NCBI GenBank assembly: GCA_007118195.1
Contig: SKSA01000060.1
Span: 1 to 6,227, forward strand
Direction of reading: 5' to 3'
DNA from: Anaerobacillus sp.
GTDB lineage: Bacteria > Bacillota > Bacilli > Bacillales > Anaerobacillaceae
Length of the DNA: 6,227 nt
Of the stretch, positions 1 through 5,782 are shown piece by piece; the first letter of the stretch is position 1, and each line of letters starts with the position of its first letter. Position numbers and translations under genes: made by a program. Below the pieces are notes generated by a model. It ran no database searches. It had not been told where the DNA came from and worked only from the letters and a program-made list of their open reading frames with translations.

Positions 1-263
1 CCCATCCTTGAAGCATTCATAACCTGACAGGTTGTCAGGGCGAGTTAGTGAATGAAGATTTCGAGGTATATATTGAGGACAACGAAGGTAATGTCGTACT
101 AGACGAAACCGTACAATCACTACCAAACGGATTTATCGACTTGTGGCTACCACGAGATAGAACGTATCAAATCACAATTGCTTACGATGGAAAAACTGCA
201 GAATCTGAGTTTTCAACATTCGAAGGTGACGATACTTGCATTACAACAATGCAGCTGTCGTAA
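1..263 (+). CDS. cueP: CueP-family copper-binding protein, 3' part, with in-frame TGA at a conserved Cys position (putative selenocysteine)
   Basis: CueP is an extracytoplasmic copper-binding metallochaperone; in Salmonella it uses Cys96, Cys104 and Cys172. The frame is open from the left edge and reads HP-TGA-SIHNLTGCQGELV, then continues to GDDTCITTMQLS and a TAA at 261-263. From the TGA codon (9-11) to the TGT Cys (33-35) is 8 residues, and from there to the Cys of TCITT is 68 residues. These are the Salmonella 96-104-172 spacings as I recall them, so TGA sits exactly where the first metal-binding Cys belongs (family motif HPCxxHxLTGCQGEL). Reading is intact on both sides with no frameshift. 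The GTG at 48-50 could be called as a start, but it lacks a convincing ribosome binding site and would remove two of the three ligands. The start and signal peptide lie outside the window. Family assignment is firm. Selenocysteine is inferred; the alternative is a nonsense-mutated pseudogene. Confidence 0.85.
9..39 (+). promoter_or_regulatory. Candidate bacterial SECIS element (UGA plus downstream hairpin) inside cueP
   Basis: TGA at 9-11 is followed by 17 nt and then a perfect hairpin. CCTGAC (23-28) pairs with GTCAGG (34-39) around the loop AGGTT (29-33); A29 and T33 can also pair, leaving loop GGT. In E. coli fdhF, 17 nt likewise separate UGA from an AGGUCU apical loop. SelB recognition there depends on U17, G23 and U24, counted from the U of UGA. 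The same positions here are T25, G31 and T32, so all three match. One difference is that U17 is bulged in fdhF, whereas T25 can pair with A37 here. The hairpin lies wholly within translated sequence, as bacterial SECIS elements do. Confidence 0.65.
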
Positions 264-276
264 AAACAGAATTGAA

Positions 277-322
277 TAAAAAAATAGCTCAGTTCGCATT
301 TGTGAACTGAGCCATTTTTTTA
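277..322. terminator. Bidirectional Rho-independent terminator between cueP and the convergent gene
   Basis: GCTCAGTTC (287-295) pairs perfectly with GAACTGAGC (304-312). The stem extends by a G-T wobble and a C-G pair to the four-base loop ATTT. A T-tract follows at 315-321 on the + strand. An A-rich tract at 277-284 gives a U-tract on the minus strand, so the hairpin can end both cueP and the minus-strand gene that stops at 334. Confidence 0.9.
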
Positions 323-333
323 TAAACTCAAAT

Positions 334-1161
334 TTATTCACCTTGATTATCCTTTGTTAATTTTCTCATCCTTCTCGAAAGAATGATGCAATACAAAAGT
401 GATAAGGAGGCTAAACTTAACGCAATATAAACAAAACGGTTCGAACTCGTATTTAAGCTAACAACATAGGAAACTCGCATCGTCATCCTGCCGAGATCCG
501 TAAAATCGATTTTAGAAACTGAAGCACTTTCTATTAAAGGTGTATCAAGATTTGTGACGATCCATGAATCACTCGGAAACACAGTACTTCTTCTCGCTTC
601 AATGTTTGTCGATTCCTTGTCATCCCAATAATAAACTTCTAAACTACTTGTGTCACTAATTTCAATAATATCTTTTGGGTAATTGAAATTCAAGTTTAGC
701 GTGTTTGGTTTTATATTCTCGCTTACATTAATAATAACGAAACGATCACTCATAATAGAACCTTTTCGACCTCCCGAACGACCACCATATCCATCGGTTT
801 GTTGATAAATGGTAATCGATTTCACCTCACTTGGCTCTAATTCTCCTGATAGTTCGTAGTAACCGCGATCCACTTCTTTAAGAGAAAGACCATCAGACTT
901 AGATATAACATCAAAAAAGCCGATGTTCATTGGCCCCTCACCTCCTAGAGGTAACATTTCAGAAAATGTTTCACTCGTTGCTGATGTATTCTCATAAGTA
1001 CGCGTCATTTGATACGTAAACGTTCCTTCATAACTACCATATCCCCTTACAAAGACATCAAGTTTTACGTTATTTGTTTCAGCAAAAGTGGTATGACTTT
1101 CACTGAAAATTGCAGTAGCTATGATGAAAAACAAGACGAGACGAAGCAAATGATGTTTCAC
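334..1161 (-). CDS. Unrecognised secreted protein anchored by a C-terminal membrane helix
   Basis: I do not recognise the family. The 275-residue product starts with a typical signal peptide (basic MKHHLLR, hydrophobic core about 8-19, likely cleavage after TFA at 25-27). A polar, beta-rich extracellular region of about 215 residues follows, with a Gly/Arg-rich turn near 124-134 (GYGGRSGGRKG). It ends with one hydrophobic helix at about 243-262 and a basic tail (RRMRKLTK), giving a type I topology with most of the protein outside the membrane. There is one cysteine, inside the terminal helix, and no lipobox, sortase motif or catalytic motif that I can see. The start is GTG at 1159-1161, chosen because a GGGGGTGT-type ribosome binding site lies about 7 nt upstream. 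It is a single-gene unit converging on cueP with a shared terminator, so no link to copper can be inferred from position. Confidence 0.8.
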   Translation of the reverse strand: MKHHLLRLVLFFIIATAIFSESHTTFAETNNVKLDVFVRGYGSYEGTFTYQMTRTYENTSATSETFSEMLPLGGEGPMNIGFFDVISKSDGLSLKEVDRGYYELSGELEPSEVKSITIYQQTDGYGGRSGGRKGSIMSDRFVIINVSENIKPNTLNLNFNYPKDIIEISDTSSLEVYYWDDKESTNIEARRSTVFPSDSWIVTNLDTPLIESASVSKIDFTDLGRMTMRVSYVVSLNTSSNRFVYIALSLASLSLLYCIILSRRMRKLTKDNQGE

Positions 1162-1539
1162 TTAGACACCCCCGATTTCGTTACATTTCTAATCTTTTAT
1201 ACTCAATGATGTACATACAGTTATTTCATCATATACTTTTATTATATCACGCCTGGCGTTGTAATTAGTTAGTTCCATTACCTTTTATTCACTCCGTTGT
1301 AATTTTAAGACTGTCTACGTAATGGTGAACAGAGAAGTATAACTTCTATAATACTAGGAATAGCGATCGCCAACCTTCTTACGGACATTCATTCCGCTAA
1401 CAAAATCCCCAAAGTACTACCACCCCCAATTCGCAAGGTTTCAACACCTCTCTCAACAAATATCGTTCTTTTTTATTCAATTATTCATAGGATATAGTAA
1501 CGGATTCTTTTGATAGGACAGATTTAAGGGGTGTGCGTC
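1162..1539. other. Gene-poor divergent intergenic region
   Basis: This stretch separates two divergently transcribed genes. The first 90 bp hold the leader and likely promoter of the minus-strand gene. The last 20 bp hold the ribosome binding site of the + strand gene. The middle (about 1260-1500) contains no reading frame, RNA gene or strong hairpin that I could support; one GCGATCGC octamer occurs near 1365-1372. No confident promoter was found for the gene at 1540. Confidence 0.5.
1241..1249 (-). promoter_or_regulatory. Extended -10 promoter element for the 334-1161 gene
   Basis: Reading the minus strand, TGATATAAT is a perfect extended -10 (TGnTATAAT). It lies about 80 nt upstream of the GTG start. 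No good -35 is present at normal spacing, which is usual for extended -10 promoters. Assigned by motif only. Confidence 0.45.
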
Positions 1540-2259
1540 ATGGAGAGGCAAGCAAAAAGTGATCAACTGACAAACACGGAGAAAGTTTTATATTGGTTCG
1601 GTGGGATTTTATTTTTATTAGCTTTTACGAGTACGATTTTTTTAAGTAGCGTTCTAACTCCGCTCGCCGTGCTTCAATTACGTTTAACGTTTGTAGGAAT
1701 TGCCCTCGTCTACTTTTTGGCGACCCATTTTTATGGTCAACGGTTACAAAAATTAATAGAGAAAATCACTAAAAAACGTACACAAAGAAGCGTTAGTAGC
1801 GAATTAGCAGATGCGGAATTTAAAGATAATACCGAGGTGAAAACTTGCGATGAAATTGTTTTTGCAAATAACAATCAAGAAAAATTTGAAGAGTTAGTAG
1901 AGGGTCTTATTGACGATAAGATTAGCAGTGCATCTGTAGTCCGTATTGATCAAAAAATTATTAAATCTACTGTAGTTCATTATAACAAAGATATTGTTGA
2001 AGAATTATCAACAATAGATGTTGAGGAAGTACCTGTAAAACATTCTACTCATGATATCCCAGTCGAAAACCAATCTAAAAATGTAATAAGCTTTCAATCA
2101 CCGGCCGCCCTCACCAGACAAAAACAGTCTAATAAAAAAACACCTAAAGTAAAAACAGGTACTGAAATAGAATTAGGTAAGACGAGCACAAAAGTGGTAC
2201 GAAATAAAAACGATAAGGTTACGATTTGGTTTAACGGCTCCGTCCGTGGGAAGAAATGA
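1540..2259 (+). CDS. Unrecognised protein with two N-terminal membrane segments and a long charged tail
   Basis: I do not recognise this 239-residue protein. After a short polar start it has two hydrophobic segments, about residues 17-37 and 46-64, forming a hairpin. The Lys/Arg-rich stretch QKLIEKITKKRTQR then follows, which by the positive-inside rule puts both ends in the cytoplasm. The remaining 150 or so residues are polar and low in complexity, with acidic stretches in the middle and a basic C-terminus (KKTPKVK and, at the end, GSVRGKK). No catalytic motif is visible. The start is ATG at 1540 because AAGGGGTG (1526-1533) sits 6 nt before it; the in-frame GTG at 1531 overlaps that site and is unlikely. 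The gene stands alone, with its likely terminator about 150 bp downstream beyond a dispersed repeat. Confidence 0.75.
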   Translation: MERQAKSDQLTNTEKVLYWFGGILFLLAFTSTIFLSSVLTPLAVLQLRLTFVGIALVYFLATHFYGQRLQKLIEKITKKRTQRSVSSELADAEFKDNTEVKTCDEIVFANNNQEKFEELVEGLIDDKISSASVVRIDQKIIKSTVVHYNKDIVEELSTIDVEEVPVKHSTHDIPVENQSKNVISFQSPAALTRQKQSNKKTPKVKTGTEIELGKTSTKVVRNKNDKVTIWFNGSVRGKK

Positions 2260-2272
2260 AGTCATCTGATAC

Positions 2273-2319
2273 TCCCACACCTGAAGGAGATGGGCTTTCA
2301 CGTTCGGGAAGTTCTGTAA
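2273..2319 (-). repeat. 47-bp dispersed repeat, copy 1 (IS200/IS605 right-end-like)
   Basis: This segment matches 4848-4894 at 44 of 47 bases in the same orientation, and the flanks do not match. Differences are at 2291, 2295 and 2297. On the minus strand it runs TTACAGAACTTCCCG ... TCTCCTTCAGGTGTGGGA. It ends in an imperfect CCCA ... CC-TTCA-GG ... TGGG hairpin. That shape resembles the subterminal hairpin at the right end of tnpB-carrying IS200/IS605 elements. No transposase remains nearby. Calling it a repeat is certain; the IS assignment is a guess from shape. Confidence 0.8.
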
Positions 2320-2372
2320 GCCATTTGTGAGGAAAACGTACCGCCAACACTACCTTTCTTCCACCTAGCTCC

Positions 2373-2386
2373 TGGTGCCTGGCACT
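2373..2386. repeat. Short palindrome TGGTGCCTGGCACT
   Basis: GTGCC (2376-2380 region) and GGCAC flank a single base, forming a compact GC-rich palindrome in AT-rich surroundings. I have the impression that similar GGTGCCTGGCACC-like motifs recur between genes in Bacillaceae, but only one copy is in this window, so its nature is uncertain. Confidence 0.3.
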
Positions 2387-2407
2387 TAACTTTGTATATA
2401 TATAAAT

Positions 2408-2446
2408 AAGGCATCCATCAACAGTTTGACGGATGCCTCTTTTGTT
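2408..2446. terminator. Rho-independent terminator after the 1540-2259 gene
   Basis: GGCATCC (2410-2416) pairs with GGATGCC (2431-2437). After one mismatch, TCAA pairs with TTGA around the loop CAGT. TCTTTTGTT follows on the + strand. The minus strand has a weaker TTATTTA tail, so it could also stop read-through from the yjiH-like gene. Confidence 0.75.
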
Positions 2447-2467
2447 AACGCTGTTTTCGTATTAATT

Positions 2468-2583
2468 GTTGCTTTTAACTATTATCCCAAGTAATACCAA
2501 GGGTTGGCAACACTCGTTTTCTGTAACAACAATAATCCCATGAAAAAAAGTCATTTACCAACCCAATTTATAGTAAAAGCAAC
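2468..2583. repeat. 116-bp nested inverted-repeat element (MITE-like or structured 3' UTR)
   Basis: The outer arms GTTGCTTTTA (2468-2477) and TAAAAGCAAC (2574-2583) are perfect 10-bp inverted repeats. Inside them GGGTTGG (2501-2507) and CCAACCC (2558-2564) form a second perfect 7-bp pair. No reading frame lies between. It begins 24 bp past the stop of the minus-strand yjiH-like gene. It may be a small non-autonomous mobile element or a folded 3' region. Only one copy is in the window and no target-site duplication was identified. Confidence 0.55.
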
Positions 2584-2606
2584 CATCTTTACGAAAAGAG
2601 CCTTTG

Positions 2607-3989
2607 TTAAAAAATAAGATGAGCGACACCAACCACAATCGGTAATGTGATCAATGTGCGTAACAAAAAGATGAAAATTAAATCTTTGATACTTACTGGA
2701 AGCTTTGACCCTAAAAGGAACCCACCGATTTCAGACATATAGATAAGCTGAGTGACCGACACAGCAGCAATGACAAATCTCGTCATTTCACTTTCAATTC
2801 CACTTCCAATAACCGCTGGAAGAAACATATCCGCAAAACCGACAACCATCGTTTGCGCCGCTGCTTCGGCTTCAGGAACTTGTAGGAGCATTAAAATCGG
2901 TTCAAATGGCTTTCCGAGAATCGCAAAGACTGATGTATGCTCAGCAACGACTAATGCCACCGTTCCAATCGCCATAACGATCGGCAGTACGCCAACCCAC
3001 ATATCAAGAACGTTTTTAAAACCTTGTTTCACAACCGTAGAAGCACTCTTATTGCTTTGTGCTTTCGTAACAGCTTGATCAAGGCCCCATCTCACCATCG
3101 AAATGTCCGTTGGCACTGAATCTTCCGTTTTTAACTTAGCACTCTCGTAACCTGTGTCCGCTTTTTTTGATAAAGGTGGAATACGCGGCATAATAATCGC
3201 AGCTACAAACCCCGCCAAAATAATCGTAAGATAGTATTGAACAAAGTATTGCCCTAACTCTAAATATTGAAGAATGACAATCGAAAACGTAATCGAGACA
3301 ACGGAAAATGTTGTTGCGACAACCGCTGCTTCACGTTTCGTATAATAACCTTCCTCATACTGTTTTGTCGTAAGCAGAACTCCAATCGTTCCGTCCCCTA
3401 CCCATGAAGCTAAGCAGCCTAACGACGAACGTCCCGGTAGTGTAAAAATGGGACGCATCACTTTCATTAATAATGCTCCAATAAACTCAAGCAAACCAAA
3501 ATTTAAAAGTAGCGGCAGAAAAATTCCAGCAAATAAAAACGTCGTTAATAAGATCGGGATTAAATCATACATTAATAATCCACCCGTATAATCAGATGAG
3601 ACCCACTCTGGTCCCCAAGAAAAAACGGTAATGATCGCAAAAACCATTCCTAGAATACGAGTAACAAACCAAAAAACAGAAACATTTAACAATTGATTTA
3701 CAAATTCATTTTTTAAAATCGCATCCGGTTTAAAGACTATTGCCATAAACGAACCGATCACCGAAAAAGAAATTAGTGCCACCGTGATCACGGGAATCGC
3801 ACTTTCTATTAAAACTTTCAGTTCTTTGGCGAAAAATGCAATCGGAATCGTCACACTGTCACCTGATGAAATCGGCACTAAAAATAATAGTAACCCCAGT
3901 AGAGATGGGAGAATAAATTTCAAATAATCTTGCGTAGAATATGCTTGTGCTTGTCTATTTTGCTCTAGTTGTTTAGCTAACCCTTTCAT
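2607..3989 (-). CDS. yjiH: YjiH-family integral membrane protein (nucleoside recognition/GATE domain)
   Basis: The 460-residue product is strongly hydrophobic with about ten membrane segments, for example near 26-42, 62-86, 102-124, 141-165, 222-241, 250-268, 332-349, 404-417 and 435-458. Family signatures are the LPGRSSLGCLASWVGDGTIG stretch at 184-203, followed by TTKQYEEGYYTKRE, and the second-half block FADMFLPAVIGSG (385-397) with QLIYMSEIGGFLLGS (414-428). These belong to YjiH proteins, which carry the GATE domain shared with nucleoside transporters and spore maturation proteins. The substrate is unknown; transport across the cytoplasmic membrane is the likely role. A charged loop at about 272-325 separates the two halves. 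Length is normal for the Firmicute family and the gene looks intact. The ATG start follows an AGAGGAG ribosome binding site (4001-4007, minus strand) at 11 nt. It is monocistronic. Confidence 0.88.
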   Translation of the reverse strand: MKGLAKQLEQNRQAQAYSTQDYLKFILPSLLGLLLFLVPISSGDSVTIPIAFFAKELKVLIESAIPVITVALISFSVIGSFMAIVFKPDAILKNEFVNQLLNVSVFWFVTRILGMVFAIITVFSWGPEWVSSDYTGGLLMYDLIPILLTTFLFAGIFLPLLLNFGLLEFIGALLMKVMRPIFTLPGRSSLGCLASWVGDGTIGVLLTTKQYEEGYYTKREAAVVATTFSVVSITFSIVILQYLELGQYFVQYYLTIILAGFVAAIIMPRIPPLSKKADTGYESAKLKTEDSVPTDISMVRWGLDQAVTKAQSNKSASTVVKQGFKNVLDMWVGVLPIVMAIGTVALVVAEHTSVFAILGKPFEPILMLLQVPEAEAAAQTMVVGFADMFLPAVIGSGIESEMTRFVIAAVSVTQLIYMSEIGGFLLGSKLPVSIKDLIFIFLLRTLITLPIVVGVAHLIF

Positions 3990-4314
3990 GAAAGATCAAT
4001 CTCCTCTATTTATCGTAACTTTTATTTTATTTAAGAATAAGTAGAATGAATATCATAATGTTTATTTTGCTTCACTACGATGCACACCTAATTATCTCAA
4101 CTAGATGTAGATGGAGTGGCTAGTTTATAACTATTATGGCATTCACTCTATAGAATCATCATTTAAGACTCGTAGTTGCTCTTCATTAGCCTATTTTTTC
4201 ACAACGTTTTATATAATATCACGCCACCGCATATTTATACAAGTGTTATTTTTGAATAGTTTTTCCGTACGCTCCCCCCCATCTACTCGCGTTATTTTAG
4301 TTGAATATTTTTTT
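3990..4314. other. Gene-poor region upstream of yjiH and the thioesterase remnant
   Basis: The first 20 bp hold the yjiH ribosome binding site, and the next 80 bp are AT-rich leader and promoter space without a clear pair of boxes. A near-palindrome ATGAATATCAT lies at about 4047-4057. The rest contains no supported gene. It may include decayed upstream codons of the thioesterase remnant that I cannot recognise. Homopolymers C7 (4274-4280) and T9 (4308-4316) mark it as unconstrained. Confidence 0.4.
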
Positions 4315-4541
4315 TTAGCGGTTGATAACTTAGCACCTATAAATGAGGCCGCCTCATCGTTGAAGGGAAAAGGATAAAAGCAGGAAGAAACATTTGCTTA
4401 GCAGAAGCGTCCATTTTTGACATTCGAGGTAAACATCTGGCTCACGGTACATCTAAGCAAATGGTCACACCAGAACTGCAAAACATTGACCAGCCTGTCG
4501 CATCCATCGGATTTAAGCCCCTGCCGCCAAAGTTTATTTAA
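4315..4541 (+). pseudogene. 3' remnant of a PaaI-type hotdog thioesterase, frameshifted
   Basis: From 4347 to the TAA at 4539-4541 one frame encodes GRLIVEGKRIKAGRN, ICLAEASIFD, HLAHGTSKQMVT and a PLPPKFI end. This reads as the C-terminal strands of a PaaI-family hotdog acyl-CoA thioesterase (AEASIFD and AHGTSK blocks). Just upstream another frame gives VDNLAPINE, the preceding family segment (usually NYLAP...EG). The two join if one G is restored near 4347, so a single-base deletion broke the gene. The N-terminal half with the active-site HGG region and the start codon is absent. Lost function is therefore likely, and the remnant may have been left by an old deletion. The family call rests on residue patterns recognised by eye. 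Confidence 0.65.
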
Positions 4542-4620
4542 AGGAAGAGACGGGGGGGATTTTAGAAACATCGGCTCATTTCCGTCGCATCTTTTGTTTT
4601 GCGAACTCTATATTTTTAAT

Positions 4621-4648
4621 AAAAAATAAAACATCCATTAGGGATGCT
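4621..4648 (-). terminator. Minus-strand Rho-independent terminator
   Basis: On the minus strand AGCATCC (4648-4642) pairs with GGATGTT (4636-4630), with one G-U, around a CTAAT loop. TTTTATTTTTTATT follows. The G-U becomes an A-C mismatch on the + strand, which fixes the orientation. It would end a minus-strand transcript coming from the 4680-4910 region. Confidence 0.65.
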
Positions 4649-4759
4649 TACATTGATTTACTATATTAATTATTATTTTTCATTTTAGTATATATAGTTC
4701 CTTCTCTAGCTTGTTAATCTTATCGCTTATAAAGCCAACATATTCACCTCCCTCTTACT

Positions 4760-4909
4760 TTATTTCACCAGTACAGAACGTATATTGCAATAAAAAAATC
4801 GAACAATTGATAGGTCTGAAGACATACCTTGTTCGACCTCACTTTCATCCCACACCTGAAGGAGAGGGGTCTTCACGTTCGGGAAGTTCTGTAAATCTCT
4901 TTCTTTCAT
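4760..4909 (-). CDS. Possible 49-residue small protein spanning repeat copy 2
   Basis: A minus-strand ATG (4907-4909) lies 9 nt after a strong GGGAGGG ribosome binding site (4919-4925). The frame begins MKERDLQNFPNVKTP and runs 49 residues to a TAA at 4760-4762. Much of it is encoded by the 47-bp repeat, and it crosses a terminator-like hairpin at 4791-4838. It has no recognisable domain. It may be a real start signal whose original gene was replaced by a repeat insertion, or chance. Confidence 0.25.
   Translation of the reverse strand: MKERDLQNFPNVKTPLLQVWDESEVEQGMSSDLSIVRFFYCNIRSVLVK
4791..4838 (-). terminator. Minus-strand terminator-like hairpin next to repeat copy 2
   Basis: On the minus strand TCGAACAA pairs perfectly with TTGTTCGA (+ strand arms 4799-4806 and 4829-4836). 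A partly paired 22-base interior lies between them and seven Us follow (4792-4798). It lies 9 bp beyond the GGTGTGGGA end of repeat copy 2. Copy 1 has no equivalent, so it is not part of the repeat. Confidence 0.6.
4848..4894 (-). repeat. 47-bp dispersed repeat, copy 2
   Basis: It matches 2273-2319 at 44 of 47 bases in the same orientation. On the minus strand it starts TTACAGAACTTCCCG and ends TTCAGGTGTGGGA. The three differences cluster in the outer part of the hairpin stem (CCCC here, CCCA in copy 1). The flanking sequence on both sides is unrelated to copy 1. Confidence 0.8.
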
Positions 4910-5054
4910 TAATATTTACCCTCCCTTAAACGAAACGGACGACGATTTCTAGTTTTTACTTCTTCCATTTTCTTTTGTTTCTGTTAAGATGGGATTATGG
5001 TCGCCATGTTTGAACAAGGTGATCCGTACGTATCAAAACCAGTGATAGTCTACT

Positions 5055-5070
5055 AGAATATCATAATTCT
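5055..5070. promoter_or_regulatory. Inverted repeat upstream of yebE, possible operator
   Basis: AGAAT (5055-5059) and ATTCT (5066-5070) flank ATCATA, ending 25 bp before the yebE-like start and just before its ribosome binding site. It does not fit the Fur, PerR or Zur consensus well. It could be an operator or simply AT-rich symmetry. Confidence 0.25.
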
Positions 5071-5095
5071 TAATAGATAAAGGAGCATCGAATAA

Positions 5096-5683
5096 ATGCA
5101 ACCGTTAATCATATTTTTAGCTCAACTTTTGTATGTGCCGATCTTTACGATGAGAACAATTATGCTGGTCAAAGGAATGAAAGAAAGAGCCGCCATGTTT
5201 GGTGTGTTGGAAGGTTTGGTGTTTGTCGGTGCTGTCGGCTTGGTGCTGAGTGACCTCTCCAATTTTGCCAATATGGGCGCCTACGCCTTAGGGTTTGGCG
5301 TCGGTTTGTATCTCGGAGCAATGATCGAAGAAAAACTCGCCATTGGCTATGTTACCATTGAAGCTAACATACCGACGCAAAATAAAGAATTGATCAATAA
5401 ATTACGAGAAGTCGGATTTAGTGTTTCTTCATCGACCGTTCAAGGGATCGATACGCCAAGGTTTCTCCTCTATTGCACGGCAAGACGAGATCGAGAAAAA
5501 GAGTTTTATGACGTTGTCTCTTCTTATGAACCATATGCCTTTATCGCTTCCTATGAACCGAAATCATTCAAAGGCGGCTACATTACAAAAGCCATGAAAA
5601 AGAGACGAGAAAAATTTCTTAAAAAAGAGGAACGCAATGAAAGTATCGATGAAAGTACCAATGTAAAAAAACAAGACATGTAG
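5096..5683 (+). CDS. yebE: UPF0316 / YebE-family membrane protein (DUF5698 plus DUF2179)
   Basis: The 195-residue product matches the Bacillus YebE (UPF0316) type in length and layout. Three hydrophobic segments (about 3-22, 34-54 and 61-80) form the DUF5698 membrane part, with the conserved-looking [18 protein letters not shown] loop between the first two. A cytoplasmic DUF2179 domain follows, about residues 85-165, with the [11 protein letters not shown] and [12 protein letters not shown] stretches. A basic tail closes it ([16 protein letters not shown]). The family has no established reaction. DUF2179 domains are small alpha/beta units also found in other bacterial membrane proteins, so a regulatory or ligand-sensing role is possible. 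ATG at 5096 is supported by AAAGGAG (5079-5085) 10 nt upstream. The gene is monocistronic with a strong terminator 8 bp after its stop. Confidence 0.88.
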   Translation: MQPLIIFLAQLLYVPIFTMRTIMLVKGMKERAAMFGVLEGLVFVGAVGLVLSDLSNFANMGAYALGFGVGLYLGAMIEEKLAIGYVTIEANIPTQNKELINKLREVGFSVSSSTVQGIDTPRFLLYCTARRDREKEFYDVVSSYEPYAFIASYEPKSFKGGYITKAMKKRREKFLKKEERNESIDESTNVKKQDM

Positions 5684-5690
5684 TCTTAGC

Positions 5691-5726
5691 AGGCTGTTGA
5701 GGAACTATTCTCAACGGCCTTTTTTA
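5691..5726 (+). terminator. Rho-independent terminator of yebE
   Basis: AGGCTGTTGAG (5691-5701) pairs with CTCAACGGCCT (5710-5720), eleven pairs with one T-G wobble, around an eight-base loop. Six Ts follow at 5720-5725. It is immediately downstream of the yebE stop. Confidence 0.92.
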
Positions 5727-5782
5727 TTTGAACTCTTGCCAAAAGTCTAATTGTATTACCGTCAAGTATTTACAAGCAGTTT

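Noticed and set aside
1..22. A paired -1/+1 frameshift reading (AAG CAT TCA in a shifted frame) to restore a Cys before the LTGC motif
   Set aside because: The unshifted frame already aligns HP-TGA-SIH-N-LTGC with the family motif without gaps, so one codon difference explains everything.
1009..1209. A + strand reading frame of 66 codons
   Set aside because: Lies mostly inside the well-supported minus-strand gene and has no ribosome binding site or domain.
1389..1470. Minus-strand fragment reading ERGVETLRIGGGSTLG
   Set aside because: About 25 codons with no start or ribosome binding site and no family I can name; likely chance.
1531..1533. GTG as the start of the 1540-2259 gene
   Set aside because: It overlaps the AAGGGGTG ribosome binding site, which is correctly spaced for ATG 1540.
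2752..3078. A + strand reading frame of 108 codons
   Set aside because: Antisense shadow of the YjiH-family gene; compositionally odd and without a domain.
4040..4060. Fur-box-like near-palindrome ATGAATATCAT upstream of yjiH
   Set aside because: Too short and imperfect against the 19-bp Fur consensus in AT-rich DNA.
4711..4929. A + strand reading frame of 72 codons including PTPEGEG
   Set aside because: Antisense to repeat copy 2 and the minus-strand terminator; its sequence is a by-product of the repeat.
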